A DNA stretch of 49,213 bases from an uncultured Gammaproteobacteria bacterium (GCA_913060615.1 CAJXUL010000004.1:1-49213), one strand, 5' to 3'; shown: positions 36,465 to 44,082, counted from the stretch's first letter. The notes: generated from the letters alone by a model not told the origin. Numbers and translations: made by a program.

Positions 36465-37220
36465 CTATTCACCCCAAAACTCACCAATACCATTTAAGAC
36501 CATACCAACCCCCGTAATCGAAGATACTATTGCGCCCCAACTTGCAGTTTCAGTTGCTACAGGAATAGTAATGGCTCCCATAGCTAAGCCAACATTCGCT
36601 ATTGAAAGCGCGCTACCTTGAGCAATTTGTCCTAGTCCCTTAAACCAACGCCTTGATTTTCTAGGTTGGTCATCAGATTCTTTTTTTAACTCTTTCAATT
36701 GATTTTGCTGCTGGTCAAGTTTTTCTTCAATATTATTAAGTTGTTGGCTGACTCCCACTTCTTGATTATAACTATGCTTGCTCTTGGATCTGGATTTTAC
36801 AATAGACATCAATGCTGACAACTCGGTCTCAGGATCATTGCTACCAAGATCTCGCATTATTTGTAGCTCTTGTTGAGGCATATGTTCAAGCTTCATCCCA
36901 TCCACAATTTCAAAGTAGTGTGAATCTATAACATCCATGAACCCTGAGTCTTCGAGCATTCTGCGATTTGTTCTTACGCCATCATGAATTTCACTCGAAA
37001 GTTGCTCAATTCGTTTGCGATTTATTGTTCTATATATTTCATCCTCTTCCTTGCAATGGTGATTTATATAACGTAATAAGTTTGATGCACTAATCAGGCG
37101 GTCTGATTCCCATCCCCATTCCATAGGATGAAAATGTTTTCGAAACCGTCTAAAGTTTCGAGTTTGTACGCACTCTTGGTACAAATACTCCATAAACCTT
37201 TCGTATTCTTTTTCATCCAC
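36465..37220 (-). CDS. Cassette-encoded coiled-coil protein with C-terminal hydrophobic hairpin
   Basis: 251 residues. The N-terminal 100 residues are charged and helical (EYERFMEYLYQECVQTRNFRRF). Residues about 155-185 form a Gln/Lys-rich coiled coil (LNNIEEKLDQQQNQLKELKKE). Residues about 197-248 are Gly/Ala-rich and hydrophobic (AQGSALSIANVGLAMGAI, GAIVSSITGVGMVLNGIG), likely a membrane-inserting hairpin. No known family is recognised. The start is GTG with AGAGGAG upstream, 21 bases after attC site D. The layout of a sensor or coiled coil plus a membrane-active tail is seen in some abortive-infection effectors, but this is speculation. Confidence 0.8.
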   Translation of the reverse strand: MDEKEYERFMEYLYQECVQTRNFRRFRKHFHPMEWGWESDRLISASNLLRYINHHCKEEDEIYRTINRKRIEQLSSEIHDGVRTNRRMLEDSGFMDVIDSHYFEIVDGMKLEHMPQQELQIMRDLGSNDPETELSALMSIVKSRSKSKHSYNQEVGVSQQLNNIEEKLDQQQNQLKELKKESDDQPRKSRRWFKGLGQIAQGSALSIANVGLAMGAITIPVATETASWGAIVSSITGVGMVLNGIGEFWGE

Positions 37221-37240
37221 GATATTTCTCCTCTTTAAAG

Positions 37241-37311
37241 CCCTAACGCTTAGCTAAACGGACCGAAAAGCCGCAGGGCTTTTTGTGTCCGTTTTGAGCG
37301 TTTTGTTATGC
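37241..37311 (-). other. attC site D
   Basis: Inverse core GCATAAC (37311-37305) and core GTTAGGG (37247-37241). The arms CTCAAAACGGAC and GTCCGTTTAG pair well around an AAAAGCC/GGCTTTT inner stem. It is the most canonical of the set, 71 bases. Confidence 0.85.
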
Positions 37312-37313
37312 AT

Positions 37314-37556
37314 TTAGGACAAACCATCGTATGGGTTTATATATATAGTAACTTTTTGCAGGTGACCTGCTTCACCTTTAGTGAAAACTAGTGAGCCACC
37401 GGGAATGATTTTCTGCTTTACGATCCAGCCGCCGGTAAAAGTAAGTTCTACGTCAATGTTCTGAGGAACGCCCTTAAAGCGTACAACGACATCTTTCCCT
37501 ACAGGTGTGCTATCGATTTCTTGTTGTAATGACTCTTCTAGACTTACGCTTCCCAT
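37314..37556 (-). CDS. Cassette-encoded hypothetical protein (80 aa)
   Basis: A small, probably beta-rich protein (VGKDVVVRFKGVP, VELTFTGGWIVKQK, GSLVFTKGE, KVTIYINPYD). The open frame begins at 37631 inside attC site C. ATG 37556 with AAGGA about six bases upstream, 16 bases after the attC core, is the likely start. TAA is two bases before attC site D. The strand pattern suggests a small barrel or Ig-like domain; no family recognised. Confidence 0.75.
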   Translation of the reverse strand: MGSVSLEESLQQEIDSTPVGKDVVVRFKGVPQNIDVELTFTGGWIVKQKIIPGGSLVFTKGEAGHLQKVTIYINPYDGLS

Positions 37557-37571
37557 CTCAATCCTTGGTTT

Positions 37572-37664
37572 GCATAACGCCTCACATCTCCGGCAGCAAA
37601 AAGCAGCGCGACGAGGAGCGAGGAGCGGCACTTTTTGCTGTCCGAGTGCATGTGATTGTTATGT
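37572..37664 (-). other. attC site C
   Basis: Inverse core ACATAAC (37664-37658) overlaps the TAA of the nuclease-like gene, and core GTTATGC lies at 37578-37572. The long arms ATCACAT and ATGTGAG, then CAGCAAAAAG and CTTTTTGCTG, pair nearly perfectly. Confidence 0.88.
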
Positions 37665-38426
37665 GTTTTTAAAACTCTTGAATGCTTCGTCCACATCGCT
37701 TTTTAGCTCCGATCTTATTGCATCGGCAATGGTTTTTGCTTTTTGAGCAAAGTCTTTCAATTGGCCTTTTTTAATAACCCTGATGCACGTTCCAACATGA
37801 TCAGGTATGTGGGTGGAAAACAAAAACTCACTCTCCTCGACCTCTTTTATTTCCAAATAACCATTATTCTTCAAAGAACATTCAAATAGCGGTGAATCAA
37901 CAACTATGACTGGAAACGCAAAGGCAAGACATGGAATTGAGGATTCTTGTCGATCCCTTGCTACGCCCGCGCAGGCCTTAATTACTCCAATAGCAGCGGC
38001 ATAGGCGGAATCATTGTTTTCACTGAATGCTTGCCTAAATCCATATCCGCCTTGAGAGGGCCTAGCAATATATGGATCCAATGCTCCAAACTTTGGCAAT
38101 CGACTTGCCAACGATTTTCTGGCTGCTTCAGATGTGACTGCAAAAGCAAAGAGACGGTTGTAATTTGCCAAAGCATCTTCTGACGTTAAAACAACCCAAG
38201 GCTTTTTTGACGATTTGCACTCGAAGATAAATGAAATCTCAATAACCCCCCTGAGATCAGGATCAATTGCCAACACATCAATTTCTCTACCTTTATCTGA
38301 TTGCGGGTCTGGGTAGGAATAGGACTGCCTGATTTCGAAGCCAGCAGCACGAAAAGCTGAAGCCGTTTCCATTTCTAATGGAAATCCAGTTTTATTCAAC
38401 CATTCAAGAACCTTCTGGCTCGGCAT
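37659..38426 (-). CDS. Cassette-encoded PD-(D/E)XK nuclease-like protein
   Basis: The 255-residue protein has an N-terminal restriction-endonuclease-like signature: Glu18/Glu20 in a first helix, Asp50 in GREIDVLAID and Glu69-Cys-Lys71 in FIFECKSSKK. This reproduces the E-D-ExK catalytic order of Mrr-like PD-(D/E)XK nucleases. The C-terminal half has a beta strand pair with LAFAFPVIVVDSPLFEC. Such stand-alone nucleases can serve in phage defence; the target is unknown. ATG with AAAAGGA upstream, 17 bases after attC site B; TAA overlaps attC site C. Confidence 0.75.
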   Translation of the reverse strand: MPSQKVLEWLNKTGFPLEMETASAFRAAGFEIRQSYSYPDPQSDKGREIDVLAIDPDLRGVIEISFIFECKSSKKPWVVLTSEDALANYNRLFAFAVTSEAARKSLASRLPKFGALDPYIARPSQGGYGFRQAFSENNDSAYAAAIGVIKACAGVARDRQESSIPCLAFAFPVIVVDSPLFECSLKNNGYLEIKEVEESEFLFSTHIPDHVGTCIRVIKKGQLKDFAQKAKTIADAIRSELKSDVDEAFKSFKNT

Positions 38427-38442
38427 GTTTAGTCCTTTTTAC

Positions 38443-38554
38443 ACATAACGCCGCAGTAAGTTGCGGCTATGTAGTTGATTGTGTTGTGGCAGCGTAGCGA
38501 CCGCCACATAAACAAGCAACGGAATAGACGTCAATCTTGACTGCCTTGTTACGT
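38443..38554 (-). other. attC site B
   Basis: Inverse core ACGTAAC (38554-38548) overlaps the TAA of the next gene, and core GTTATGT lies at 38449-38443. At 112 bases it is the longest site. An inner stem pairs TGTGGCGGTCGC with GCTGCCACA. Confidence 0.8.
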
Positions 38555-38968
38555 TTTTGGCTTATTAGTCTCTGCCATAGAAGCAAGCAAAGAATTCAGC
38601 TGATTAGTTAATGTTTTAAGTGCTTCTTTTTGCGTGTGCCCTGCCGCATCGCCCCGCGGATTCGTTGCAATTTGATGGATAGCCTCTTGTATGCCTTTGG
38701 TAAGAGATTGAGCAGCCTCTACCTTAGCTAATGCTGCTTTACCCTCAATTACCTGTGGCATCGAATCTAAGATGCCAACCGTTGAAGCCATGATTTGTTT
38801 TTGCCAGCCTTCAACTGCTGCATTCACATTATAGAGAACAGATTGAGCTTTTTGGGCATCATGTTTTGCCGATGATGAAAACCAAAGAGCTAGACCGACG
38901 CTCACGAAAGATAAGGTAATACTTAAAATTGGGACTAGCCAATCTTTAAATAATTCTACGATAGTCAT
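38549..38968 (-). CDS. Cassette-encoded membrane-anchored coiled-coil protein
   Basis: 139 residues with one N-terminal transmembrane segment (about 10-31, LVPILSITLSFVSVGLALWFSS) followed by an Ala/Gln-rich helical domain (HDAQKAQSVLYNVNAAVEGW, ALAKVEAAQSLTKGIQEA). A chemoreceptor-like or stator-like topology with a soluble helical part. No family recognised. The strong AAGGAG ribosome binding site and 17-base distance from attC site A fix the start. TAA overlaps attC site B. Confidence 0.8.
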   Translation of the reverse strand: MTIVELFKDWLVPILSITLSFVSVGLALWFSSSAKHDAQKAQSVLYNVNAAVEGWQKQIMASTVGILDSMPQVIEGKAALAKVEAAQSLTKGIQEAIHQIATNPRGDAAGHTQKEALKTLTNQLNSLLASMAETNKPKT

Positions 38969-38984
38969 CTAGACTCCTTTTGAA

Positions 38985-39056
38985 ACGTAACGCTTTGCTC
39001 ACCGGAAAATTGGGAGCGCAGCGAGTAATTTTTCCGAGTGCAGTAACTTGTTATAT
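38985..39056 (-). other. attC site A
   Basis: Inverse core ATATAAC (39056-39050) and core GTTACGT (38991-38985). The arms GCACTCGGAAAAATT and AATTTTCCGGTGAGC pair. It follows the TIR gene stop by about ten bases. Confidence 0.82.
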
Positions 39057-39065
39057 TTCTACCCG

Positions 39066-40175
39066 TCACTTGCGAAGACGTCTTAATAACTTCTGTAACG
39101 ATTCTTCATATTTTTCGTGACTGTAGAAATCTGCATACAGCTTACCTTCTAAAAAGCTAGGATGGTCACACTCTTCCATCACTAGTGGAAGCACAACAAC
39201 TTCACCGCTCCCTATTTCACGATTCATTGCTATATCTAGTTCTTTCTCAACCCATTTGGATTTTACTGATCTAGGCGACAAAATAATGCCAATGTACTTT
39301 GTCATTTTAAGCCCTTCATCAATCTTTTTGATTAGGGAGTCCCCGATCTGTATTTCTGCCTCATCTAGCCAAACCTTGGTTACGCCATGGCGCTCAAGGT
39401 CACTCTTCAACCGACGAACAAAAGGTTTGTCTTCACTGGTATGACTTAAGAATATCCCATCGTATTTATGATGAATTACGTCATCTTCATTTAGGTCAAG
39501 AGCGCAGTGAACCAAAGCTGTTATTGCTTCATTTGATCTTGGAGGTGTAAGTAGCCAACCCACGTTTCCACCAAGCTCTATTTCAAGCCCTAAATCGTAG
39601 CCCTCAGGCGTTTGAGCTAAGCATCTATTGATTCCTGGTGGGGTATCAATACATATGCGCCAACCATCTTTTTCTACCTGCTCAAAATATGGCGTTAATT
39701 TATTCCCAGATTCGGTGATGGAAACACGACGTGATTTTTTAGTATAAACATTGTTATTCGCTACAAGCTTCTCTACCGTTTTATTCAAGTATGATTTCCA
39801 AACTTTTCTATATCCGAAAAACTGCTCTCTTTTTTCCTCAGCGAGAAGCCAGATCACACGACAGCCATTTTTGAGCGCGGCTTTCATTTCTTCCGATCTA
39901 TCACTGTAATCAAACACAGTATCCAGATCATATGAATTGTTCTCTCTTTTTAGATCATAAAGTTCAGAGTTGGAATCACTATGTTCACCGGCACTTCCAA
40001 ATATAAAATGGCTATAGCTCTGGGGATTTATGATTATTAGATCATACTCATATAGAGCGTACGCAGCTCTATCTTCATCGATTTCAGGGCGACACAATCC
40101 CAGCGTTTCAATTTCAACATCAATAACATTTGGCCCAGAATATTCCAAACCAACAAGCAACACTTTTTTACTCAA
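39066..40175 (-). CDS. Cassette-encoded TIR-domain protein (predicted NADase/defence effector)
   Basis: The 369-residue protein has a TIR domain at about 238-350: FLSHTSEDK (box 1, 242-250), VWLDEAEIQIGDSL (268-281), ILSPRSVKSKW and catalytic-type Glu312 in WVEKEL, matching Glu642 of SARM1 and the bacterial TIR NADases. Residues 1-235 form an alpha/beta domain (KKVLLVGLEYSGP, YDLIIINPQSY, GCRVIWLLAEE, GNVGWLLTPP) of no recognised family, likely the sensor. TTG 40175 with AAGGA seven bases upstream is favoured over the longer frame (to 40226), which lies within attC site H. TIR proteins of this layout deplete NAD on phage infection; a defence role is inference. Confidence 0.82.
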   Translation of the reverse strand: MSKKVLLVGLEYSGPNVIDVEIETLGLCRPEIDEDRAAYALYEYDLIIINPQSYSHFIFGSAGEHSDSNSELYDLKRENNSYDLDTVFDYSDRSEEMKAALKNGCRVIWLLAEEKREQFFGYRKVWKSYLNKTVEKLVANNNVYTKKSRRVSITESGNKLTPYFEQVEKDGWRICIDTPPGINRCLAQTPEGYDLGLEIELGGNVGWLLTPPRSNEAITALVHCALDLNEDDVIHHKYDGIFLSHTSEDKPFVRRLKSDLERHGVTKVWLDEAEIQIGDSLIKKIDEGLKMTKYIGIILSPRSVKSKWVEKELDIAMNREIGSGEVVVLPLVMEECDHPSFLEGKLYADFYSHEKYEESLQKLLRRLRK

Positions 40176-40196
40176 TGCTCGATCCTTGCATTTAAA

Positions 40197-40281
40197 ATAT
40201 AACATTTGTGTATTGCGCATGCGCATTTAGCTGCTTTCTTTTGTTTAAGAAGGCATCACTAGGCGCATGACTTTGTTGGGC
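40197..40281 (-). other. attC site H (upstream end of array, degenerate)
   Basis: Inverse core GCCCAAC (40281-40275) is a perfect match to RYYYAAC, and core GTTATAT lies at 40203-40197. The arms share CATGCGC and TAG..TGC. TIR start TTG lies 22 bases after it. It is more divergent than the others. Confidence 0.6.
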
Positions 40282-40331
40282 TTTATTCAAAACAATGCGG
40301 TCCTTTCCAAAAAAAGTGCGCATGCGCAATA
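40211..40331. repeat. Inverted repeat pair with self-complementary core
   Basis: The 15-base arm TATTGCGCATGCGCA (40211-40225) recurs inverted at 40317-40331. Each contains the palindrome TGCGCATGCGCA. One arm is in attC site H and the other lies beyond it toward radA. Confidence 0.65.
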
Positions 40332-40439
40332 GCACTCCCTTTGATACGCGTTAGTCCGTTACACGAACAGAGGACTATGGAAGCGGTTTGCGCTCACTAG
40401 AAATCAGACAATTGGAATATTTTTTGCGCCAGACGGCAT
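40332..40439. other. Spacer between array and radA terminator
   Basis: No gene or attI-like sequence was recognised. GTTAGTC and GTTACAC near 40350 resemble core sites but have no partner arms. Confidence 0.3.
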
Positions 40440-40460
40440 CCGGTTAGAGAAACTAACCGG
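40440..40460. terminator. Hairpin downstream of radA
   Basis: CCGGTTA-gagaaac-TAACCGG is a perfect seven-base stem 15 bases after the radA stop. It lacks a T-tract in the radA direction but separates radA from the array. Confidence 0.5.
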
Positions 40461-40474
40461 CGGGATTGTTTTAC

Positions 40475-41839
40475 TTATAGACCTGCGACTACTTCTAGCG
40501 CTGCGGCTAGGGTCTTTACGCCATGAACGGTCATGTTGCCGAGCTTTTCTTTGGGGCTGTTAGCGAAGGGTACTATGGCGTGTTTGAAGCCGTGTTTGGC
40601 CGCTTCGCGCATGCGTTCTTGGCCGTTGGTGACTGGGCGTAGTTCGCCGGTTAGCCCTAACTCACCAAAGACAATTAGGTCTCTGGGTAATATTCGGTCA
40701 CGGAATGAGCTGAGTACCGCTAACAATACCGCCAAGTCTGCACCGGTTTCTGCAATACGCACGCCACCTACTACGTTTGCAAAAACATCTTGGTCGCCCA
40801 AGGCTATGCCGCAATGGCGGTGCAATACTGCCAAGTGCATGGCGAGTCTCTGCTGGTCTAAACCTACTGCTACACGCTTGGGGTGGCCGCCGGCTACGTC
40901 ATCCACCAGCGCCTGTAGCTCTACCAACAAAGGCCGAGTGCCTTCCCATGTGACGGTTGCAATGCTGCCGGGGGAATCTACGTCGCCGCGCTGAAGGAAT
41001 ATGGCGGAAGGGTTGGCGACTTCTTTCATGCCCATATCGGTCATGGCGAACACGCCTAGTTCGTTCACCGCGCCGAAACGATTTTTGTGTCCGCGCAGGG
41101 TTCTGAAGCGGCTGCCTGCTGGGCTGTCTAACATCATAAAGCAGTCGATCATATGCTCTAGGACCTTGGGGCCAGCGATGCCGCCTTCTTTGGTGATGTG
41201 GCCCACCAGCACAATGACCACGTCTTTTTGTTTTGCCAAACGGGTAAAGTATGCCGCGGTTTCTTTTACTTGGGTAACCGAGCCTGGGGTGGAATCTACC
41301 GACTCCATTTGCATGACTTGTATTGAGTCTAGTATGACTACCGCTGGCTTTTGCTCTTCTATTAGATTGGCAATAATTTCGGCCCGAGTCTCTGCTGCCA
41401 CACTGAGGCCGTCTAACGGCAGGTTGAGTCGCTTAGCGCGCATGGCTAGTTGCTGCAATGATTCCTCGCCGGTGACATACAGCACACCTTTGCTTTGGGC
41501 CAATGTGGTACAGGCTTGTAGCAGTAGCGTACTTTTACCTGCGCCGGGGTCGCCGCCAATTAACACTACGGAACCGGGCACAAAGCCGCCACCGAGGACG
41601 CGGTCTAACTCTTTAAAACCCGAGGCGATGCGCGGTGTTTCTAAAGCTTCTATTTCACTGAGTTTTTTGACTTGGGCGGTAACGCCTGCATAGCCTACGG
41701 CGGCATTGGCGATGGGGGTTATGTTGACTCGGCTCAGGGTATTCCAAGCACTACACGTGCCGCACTGGCCCTGCCACTTACTGTGTTCAGCGCCGCAATC
41801 TTCGCAAACAAATGCAGACTTAGTTTTACTCTTGGCCAT
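40475..41839 (-). CDS. radA: DNA repair protein RadA
   Basis: The 454-residue RecA-like ATPase aids branch migration in recombination. It has an N-terminal zinc finger CEDCGAEHSKWQGQCGTC, Walker A GGDPGAGKST, Walker B VVILDSIQVM, the RadA motif HKNRFG and a Lon-like C-terminal domain (RDLIVFGELGLTGELRPV). Usual gammaproteobacterial place after dnaB (72-base gap; alr is absent between them). Confidence 0.96.
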   Translation of the reverse strand: MAKSKTKSAFVCEDCGAEHSKWQGQCGTCSAWNTLSRVNITPIANAAVGYAGVTAQVKKLSEIEALETPRIASGFKELDRVLGGGFVPGSVVLIGGDPGAGKSTLLLQACTTLAQSKGVLYVTGEESLQQLAMRAKRLNLPLDGLSVAAETRAEIIANLIEEQKPAVVILDSIQVMQMESVDSTPGSVTQVKETAAYFTRLAKQKDVVIVLVGHITKEGGIAGPKVLEHMIDCFMMLDSPAGSRFRTLRGHKNRFGAVNELGVFAMTDMGMKEVANPSAIFLQRGDVDSPGSIATVTWEGTRPLLVELQALVDDVAGGHPKRVAVGLDQQRLAMHLAVLHRHCGIALGDQDVFANVVGGVRIAETGADLAVLLAVLSSFRDRILPRDLIVFGELGLTGELRPVTNGQERMREAAKHGFKHAIVPFANSPKEKLGNMTVHGVKTLAAALEVVAGL

Positions 41840-41911
41840 GTCGCCTTTTATCCGATTTCTTTAAGCTGTTTGTGGAGCCGACGAGGGTCTGAGTTAACGA
41901 AGCCGCTGATG

Positions 41912-43291
41912 TTAGTCGGCGAAGTCGTTGTACATTTCGTGGGCGAGGTCTTCAAATTTGGTCAGGTTGCCGGTGAACTTCATCTTCACCTTACCAATAG
42001 GTCCATTACGCTGCTTGCCAATAATGATTTCTGCCAAACCCACGTCTTCGCTGTTTTCGTTATACACCTCATCTCTGTAGATAAAGAGAATAACGTCGGC
42101 ATCTTGCTCGATAGCGCCTGATTCGCGCAGGTCGGAGTTCATTGGGCGTTTGTCTGGCCGGGACTCTAATTGACGGTTGAGCTGAGAGAGCGCCACCACA
42201 GGGCAACTCATTTCTTTGGCCAGCGCTTTCAGTGAGCGGGAAATTTCGGAAATTTCTGTAGCGCGGTTTTCGCTGGATTTCGCCGTACGCATTAATTGCA
42301 GATAATCAATTACGATCATGTCGAGGCCACCCGCCTCACGAGCAACCCGCCGGGCACGGGAGCGTACTTCGCCCGGGGTCAGAGCGGGGGTGTCGTCAAT
42401 TTGCAAACGCTTATCTTTTAGCTGACTCACCGCACCAGTAAAGCGTGTCCAATCTTCGTCTTTTAGCTCGCCATTCCGCAATCTTGTTTGGTCAATACGG
42501 CCCAGGCTTGAGATCATACGCATAACAATTTGTTCTGCCGGCATTTCCATACTGAATACCAGTACAGAACCACCTGACATAGCCGCGTGCTCTACCATGT
42601 TCACCGCGAATGCAGTTTTACCCATGGAAGGTCGTGCGGCCAAAATAACCAGATCCGAGGGCTGCCAGCCAGAAGTCTTTTTATCTAAATCTTTAAACCC
42701 AGAAGAAACGCCAGTAATGGCGCCTTTAGATGCGTAAAGAAACTCTACCTTCTCAACCGCTTTAGCCAGCAACGGCGCGATTTTTTCTGGGCCATTTTCT
42801 TTGATCCGATTTTCAGCAATTTGAAAAACTGACTGCTCGGCCAGTTCAAGTAGGGTATCGGTATCGCGTCCATCTGGGGTAAATGCCGAGTCAACAATCT
42901 GATTTGCAGCGCCAATAAGCTGGCGCAGCACGGAACGCTCACGGACAATTTTGCCGTAGGCTAAAATGTTACTCGTACCTGGAGTGGAATCGGTAAGCTC
43001 GGCAAGATAAGCAATGCCGCCGGCTTTTTCTAGCAAGCCGCGAGATTGTAGGCGCTCTGACACGGTGACTGCATCTAAGGGCGCATCATCAGTAGCCAGC
43101 TCGTTCATTGCGGCAAAAATAATTTGGTGCTGGGTGCGATAAAAGTCGGTGTCTGCCACCACCTCTATAAGATCAAACCAAGACTGGTCATCTAGCATTA
43201 AGCCGCCCAGTACGGATTGCTCTGCCTCATTGGAGTGGGGCGGAACCTTGAGCGCGCTTACGGCGTTATTTTCTGGAGAATACTCAGACAT
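41912..43291 (-). CDS. dnaB: Replicative DNA helicase DnaB
   Basis: The 459-residue hexameric helicase opens the replication fork. The N-terminal domain begins KVPPHSNEAEQSVLGGLMLD. The RecA-like motor has Walker A ARPSMGKTAFA, Walker B MIVIDYLQLM and ALSQLNRQLESR. No intein is seen and the length is normal. It is followed by radA, preceded by rplI. Confidence 0.97.
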   Translation of the reverse strand: MSEYSPENNAVSALKVPPHSNEAEQSVLGGLMLDDQSWFDLIEVVADTDFYRTQHQIIFAAMNELATDDAPLDAVTVSERLQSRGLLEKAGGIAYLAELTDSTPGTSNILAYGKIVRERSVLRQLIGAANQIVDSAFTPDGRDTDTLLELAEQSVFQIAENRIKENGPEKIAPLLAKAVEKVEFLYASKGAITGVSSGFKDLDKKTSGWQPSDLVILAARPSMGKTAFAVNMVEHAAMSGGSVLVFSMEMPAEQIVMRMISSLGRIDQTRLRNGELKDEDWTRFTGAVSQLKDKRLQIDDTPALTPGEVRSRARRVAREAGGLDMIVIDYLQLMRTAKSSENRATEISEISRSLKALAKEMSCPVVALSQLNRQLESRPDKRPMNSDLRESGAIEQDADVILFIYRDEVYNENSEDVGLAEIIIGKQRNGPIGKVKMKFTGNLTKFEDLAHEMYNDFAD

Positions 43292-43478
43292 GGGCGATTC
43301 AGTTTTTGCATTTATGGGCTGTTCTAATTGCTACGACAACGACTAATAAGCTCGTGGGTAACTCTTAGATATGGGTAGAGAGATTGAGCAGTAAACGCTG
43401 GGATTGCAAGTCATTGAGTGACCCACTTAGCTTTGCTCGGATCTGAATTCTGCTAGCTGAGGTTTCAGCTGGGCTAAA

Positions 43479-43558
43479 TCTGCTTTTGCTGAAGCGTTTT
43501 TTGGTCAACGCTCTTTTAGTTAACAGCTCTTTTAGTTAAACACCCTTTTGCTAAAGAA
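43479..43558. repeat. Degenerate tandem repeat, five 16-base units
   Basis: Units read CTGCTTTTGCTGAAG-, CGTTTTTTGGTCAACG, CTCTTTTAGTTAACAG, CTCTTTTAGTTAAACA and CCCTTTTGCTAAAGAA. Units three and four are nearly identical. The function is unknown. Confidence 0.55.
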
Positions 43559-43588
43559 TGCCCCAATGCATAAAAGCACTGGGGCATT
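43557..43588 (-). terminator. Terminator of rpsF-rpsR-rplI operon
   Basis: AATGCCCCA..TGC pairs with GCA..TGGGGCATT (strong 9-base stem plus inner pairs), about 29 bases after the rplI stop. It is followed on the minus strand by CTTT. Confidence 0.75.
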
Positions 43589-43616
43589 GTCACAAGAGAT
43601 CTATTTAACCTGCTGG

Positions 43617-44063
43617 TTACTCTTCTACAACAGCGACTTTAATGCCGGCTGTTACGTCTGAGTGAAGTTGCACTGCAATGTCGTACTCACCGATAGCGCG
43701 GATAGCACCATCTGGTAGGCGAACTTCGCTACGTTCTACTTCATGTCCATCTGCTACTAGGGCATCTGCGATGTCCTGAGTACCAACGGAACCATATAAA
43801 CGACCTTCTTCGCCAGATTTAACCATGATGGTCAAAATGTGGCCTTCGATCTTCTCTGCGCGAGCCTTAGCTACGCCCAATATGCCTTGCGCTTTCGCTT
43901 CTAGCTCAGAGCGACGTTGCTCAAAAACTTCACGATTAGCCTTATTCGCTTGAACAGCTTTGGCATTTGGAATTAGGTAATTACGTGCAAAGCCTGGCTT
44001 TACAGATACTTCATCACCCAAATCACCAAGGTTGTTTACGCGTTCTAATAATATAACGTTCAT
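43617..44063 (-). CDS. rplI: 50S ribosomal protein L9
   Basis: The 148-residue protein binds 23S rRNA. The N-terminal MNVILLERVNNLGDLGDEVSVKPGFARNYLIP segment (residues 1-32) is the L9 signature, with a central long helix and a C-terminal domain (LYGSVGTQDIADAL). Last gene of the rpsF operon. Confidence 0.98.
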   Translation of the reverse strand: MNVILLERVNNLGDLGDEVSVKPGFARNYLIPNAKAVQANKANREVFEQRRSELEAKAQGILGVAKARAEKIEGHILTIMVKSGEEGRLYGSVGTQDIADALVADGHEVERSEVRLPDGAIRAIGEYDIAVQLHSDVTAGIKVAVVEE

Positions 44064-44082
44064 TGACTTTCCTTATGCCCGC

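Larger units (their letters stand above)
35405..40281 (-). mobile_element. Integron gene-cassette array without integrase (CALIN-like)
   Basis: Between ettA and radA lie seven complete one-gene cassettes on the minus strand plus a broken one. They are separated by eight attC-like sites with inverse core TAAC (RYYYAAC-like) after each gene and core GTTA (GTTRRRY-like) before the next. The gaps are 71-112 bases and imperfectly palindromic. Stop codons TAA of five genes overlap the inverse core, the normal cassette layout, and start codons lie 10-25 bases after the previous core. No intI gene or attI was found in the window. The array is more AT-rich than its flanks. It is called CALIN-like because the integrase could be elsewhere in the genome. 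Confidence 0.85.
43292..43616. other. dnaB-rplI gap with tandem 16-base repeat
   Basis: This 325-base gap between rplI and dnaB holds a terminator at 43557-43588 and the repeat at 43479-43558. The rest should contain the dnaB promoter. alr or other genes found here in some relatives are absent. Confidence 0.45.

Noticed and set aside
40340-40380. GTTAGTC/GTTACAC on the plus strand as an attI or reversed attC
   Set aside because: No inverse core or complementary arms were found near them.
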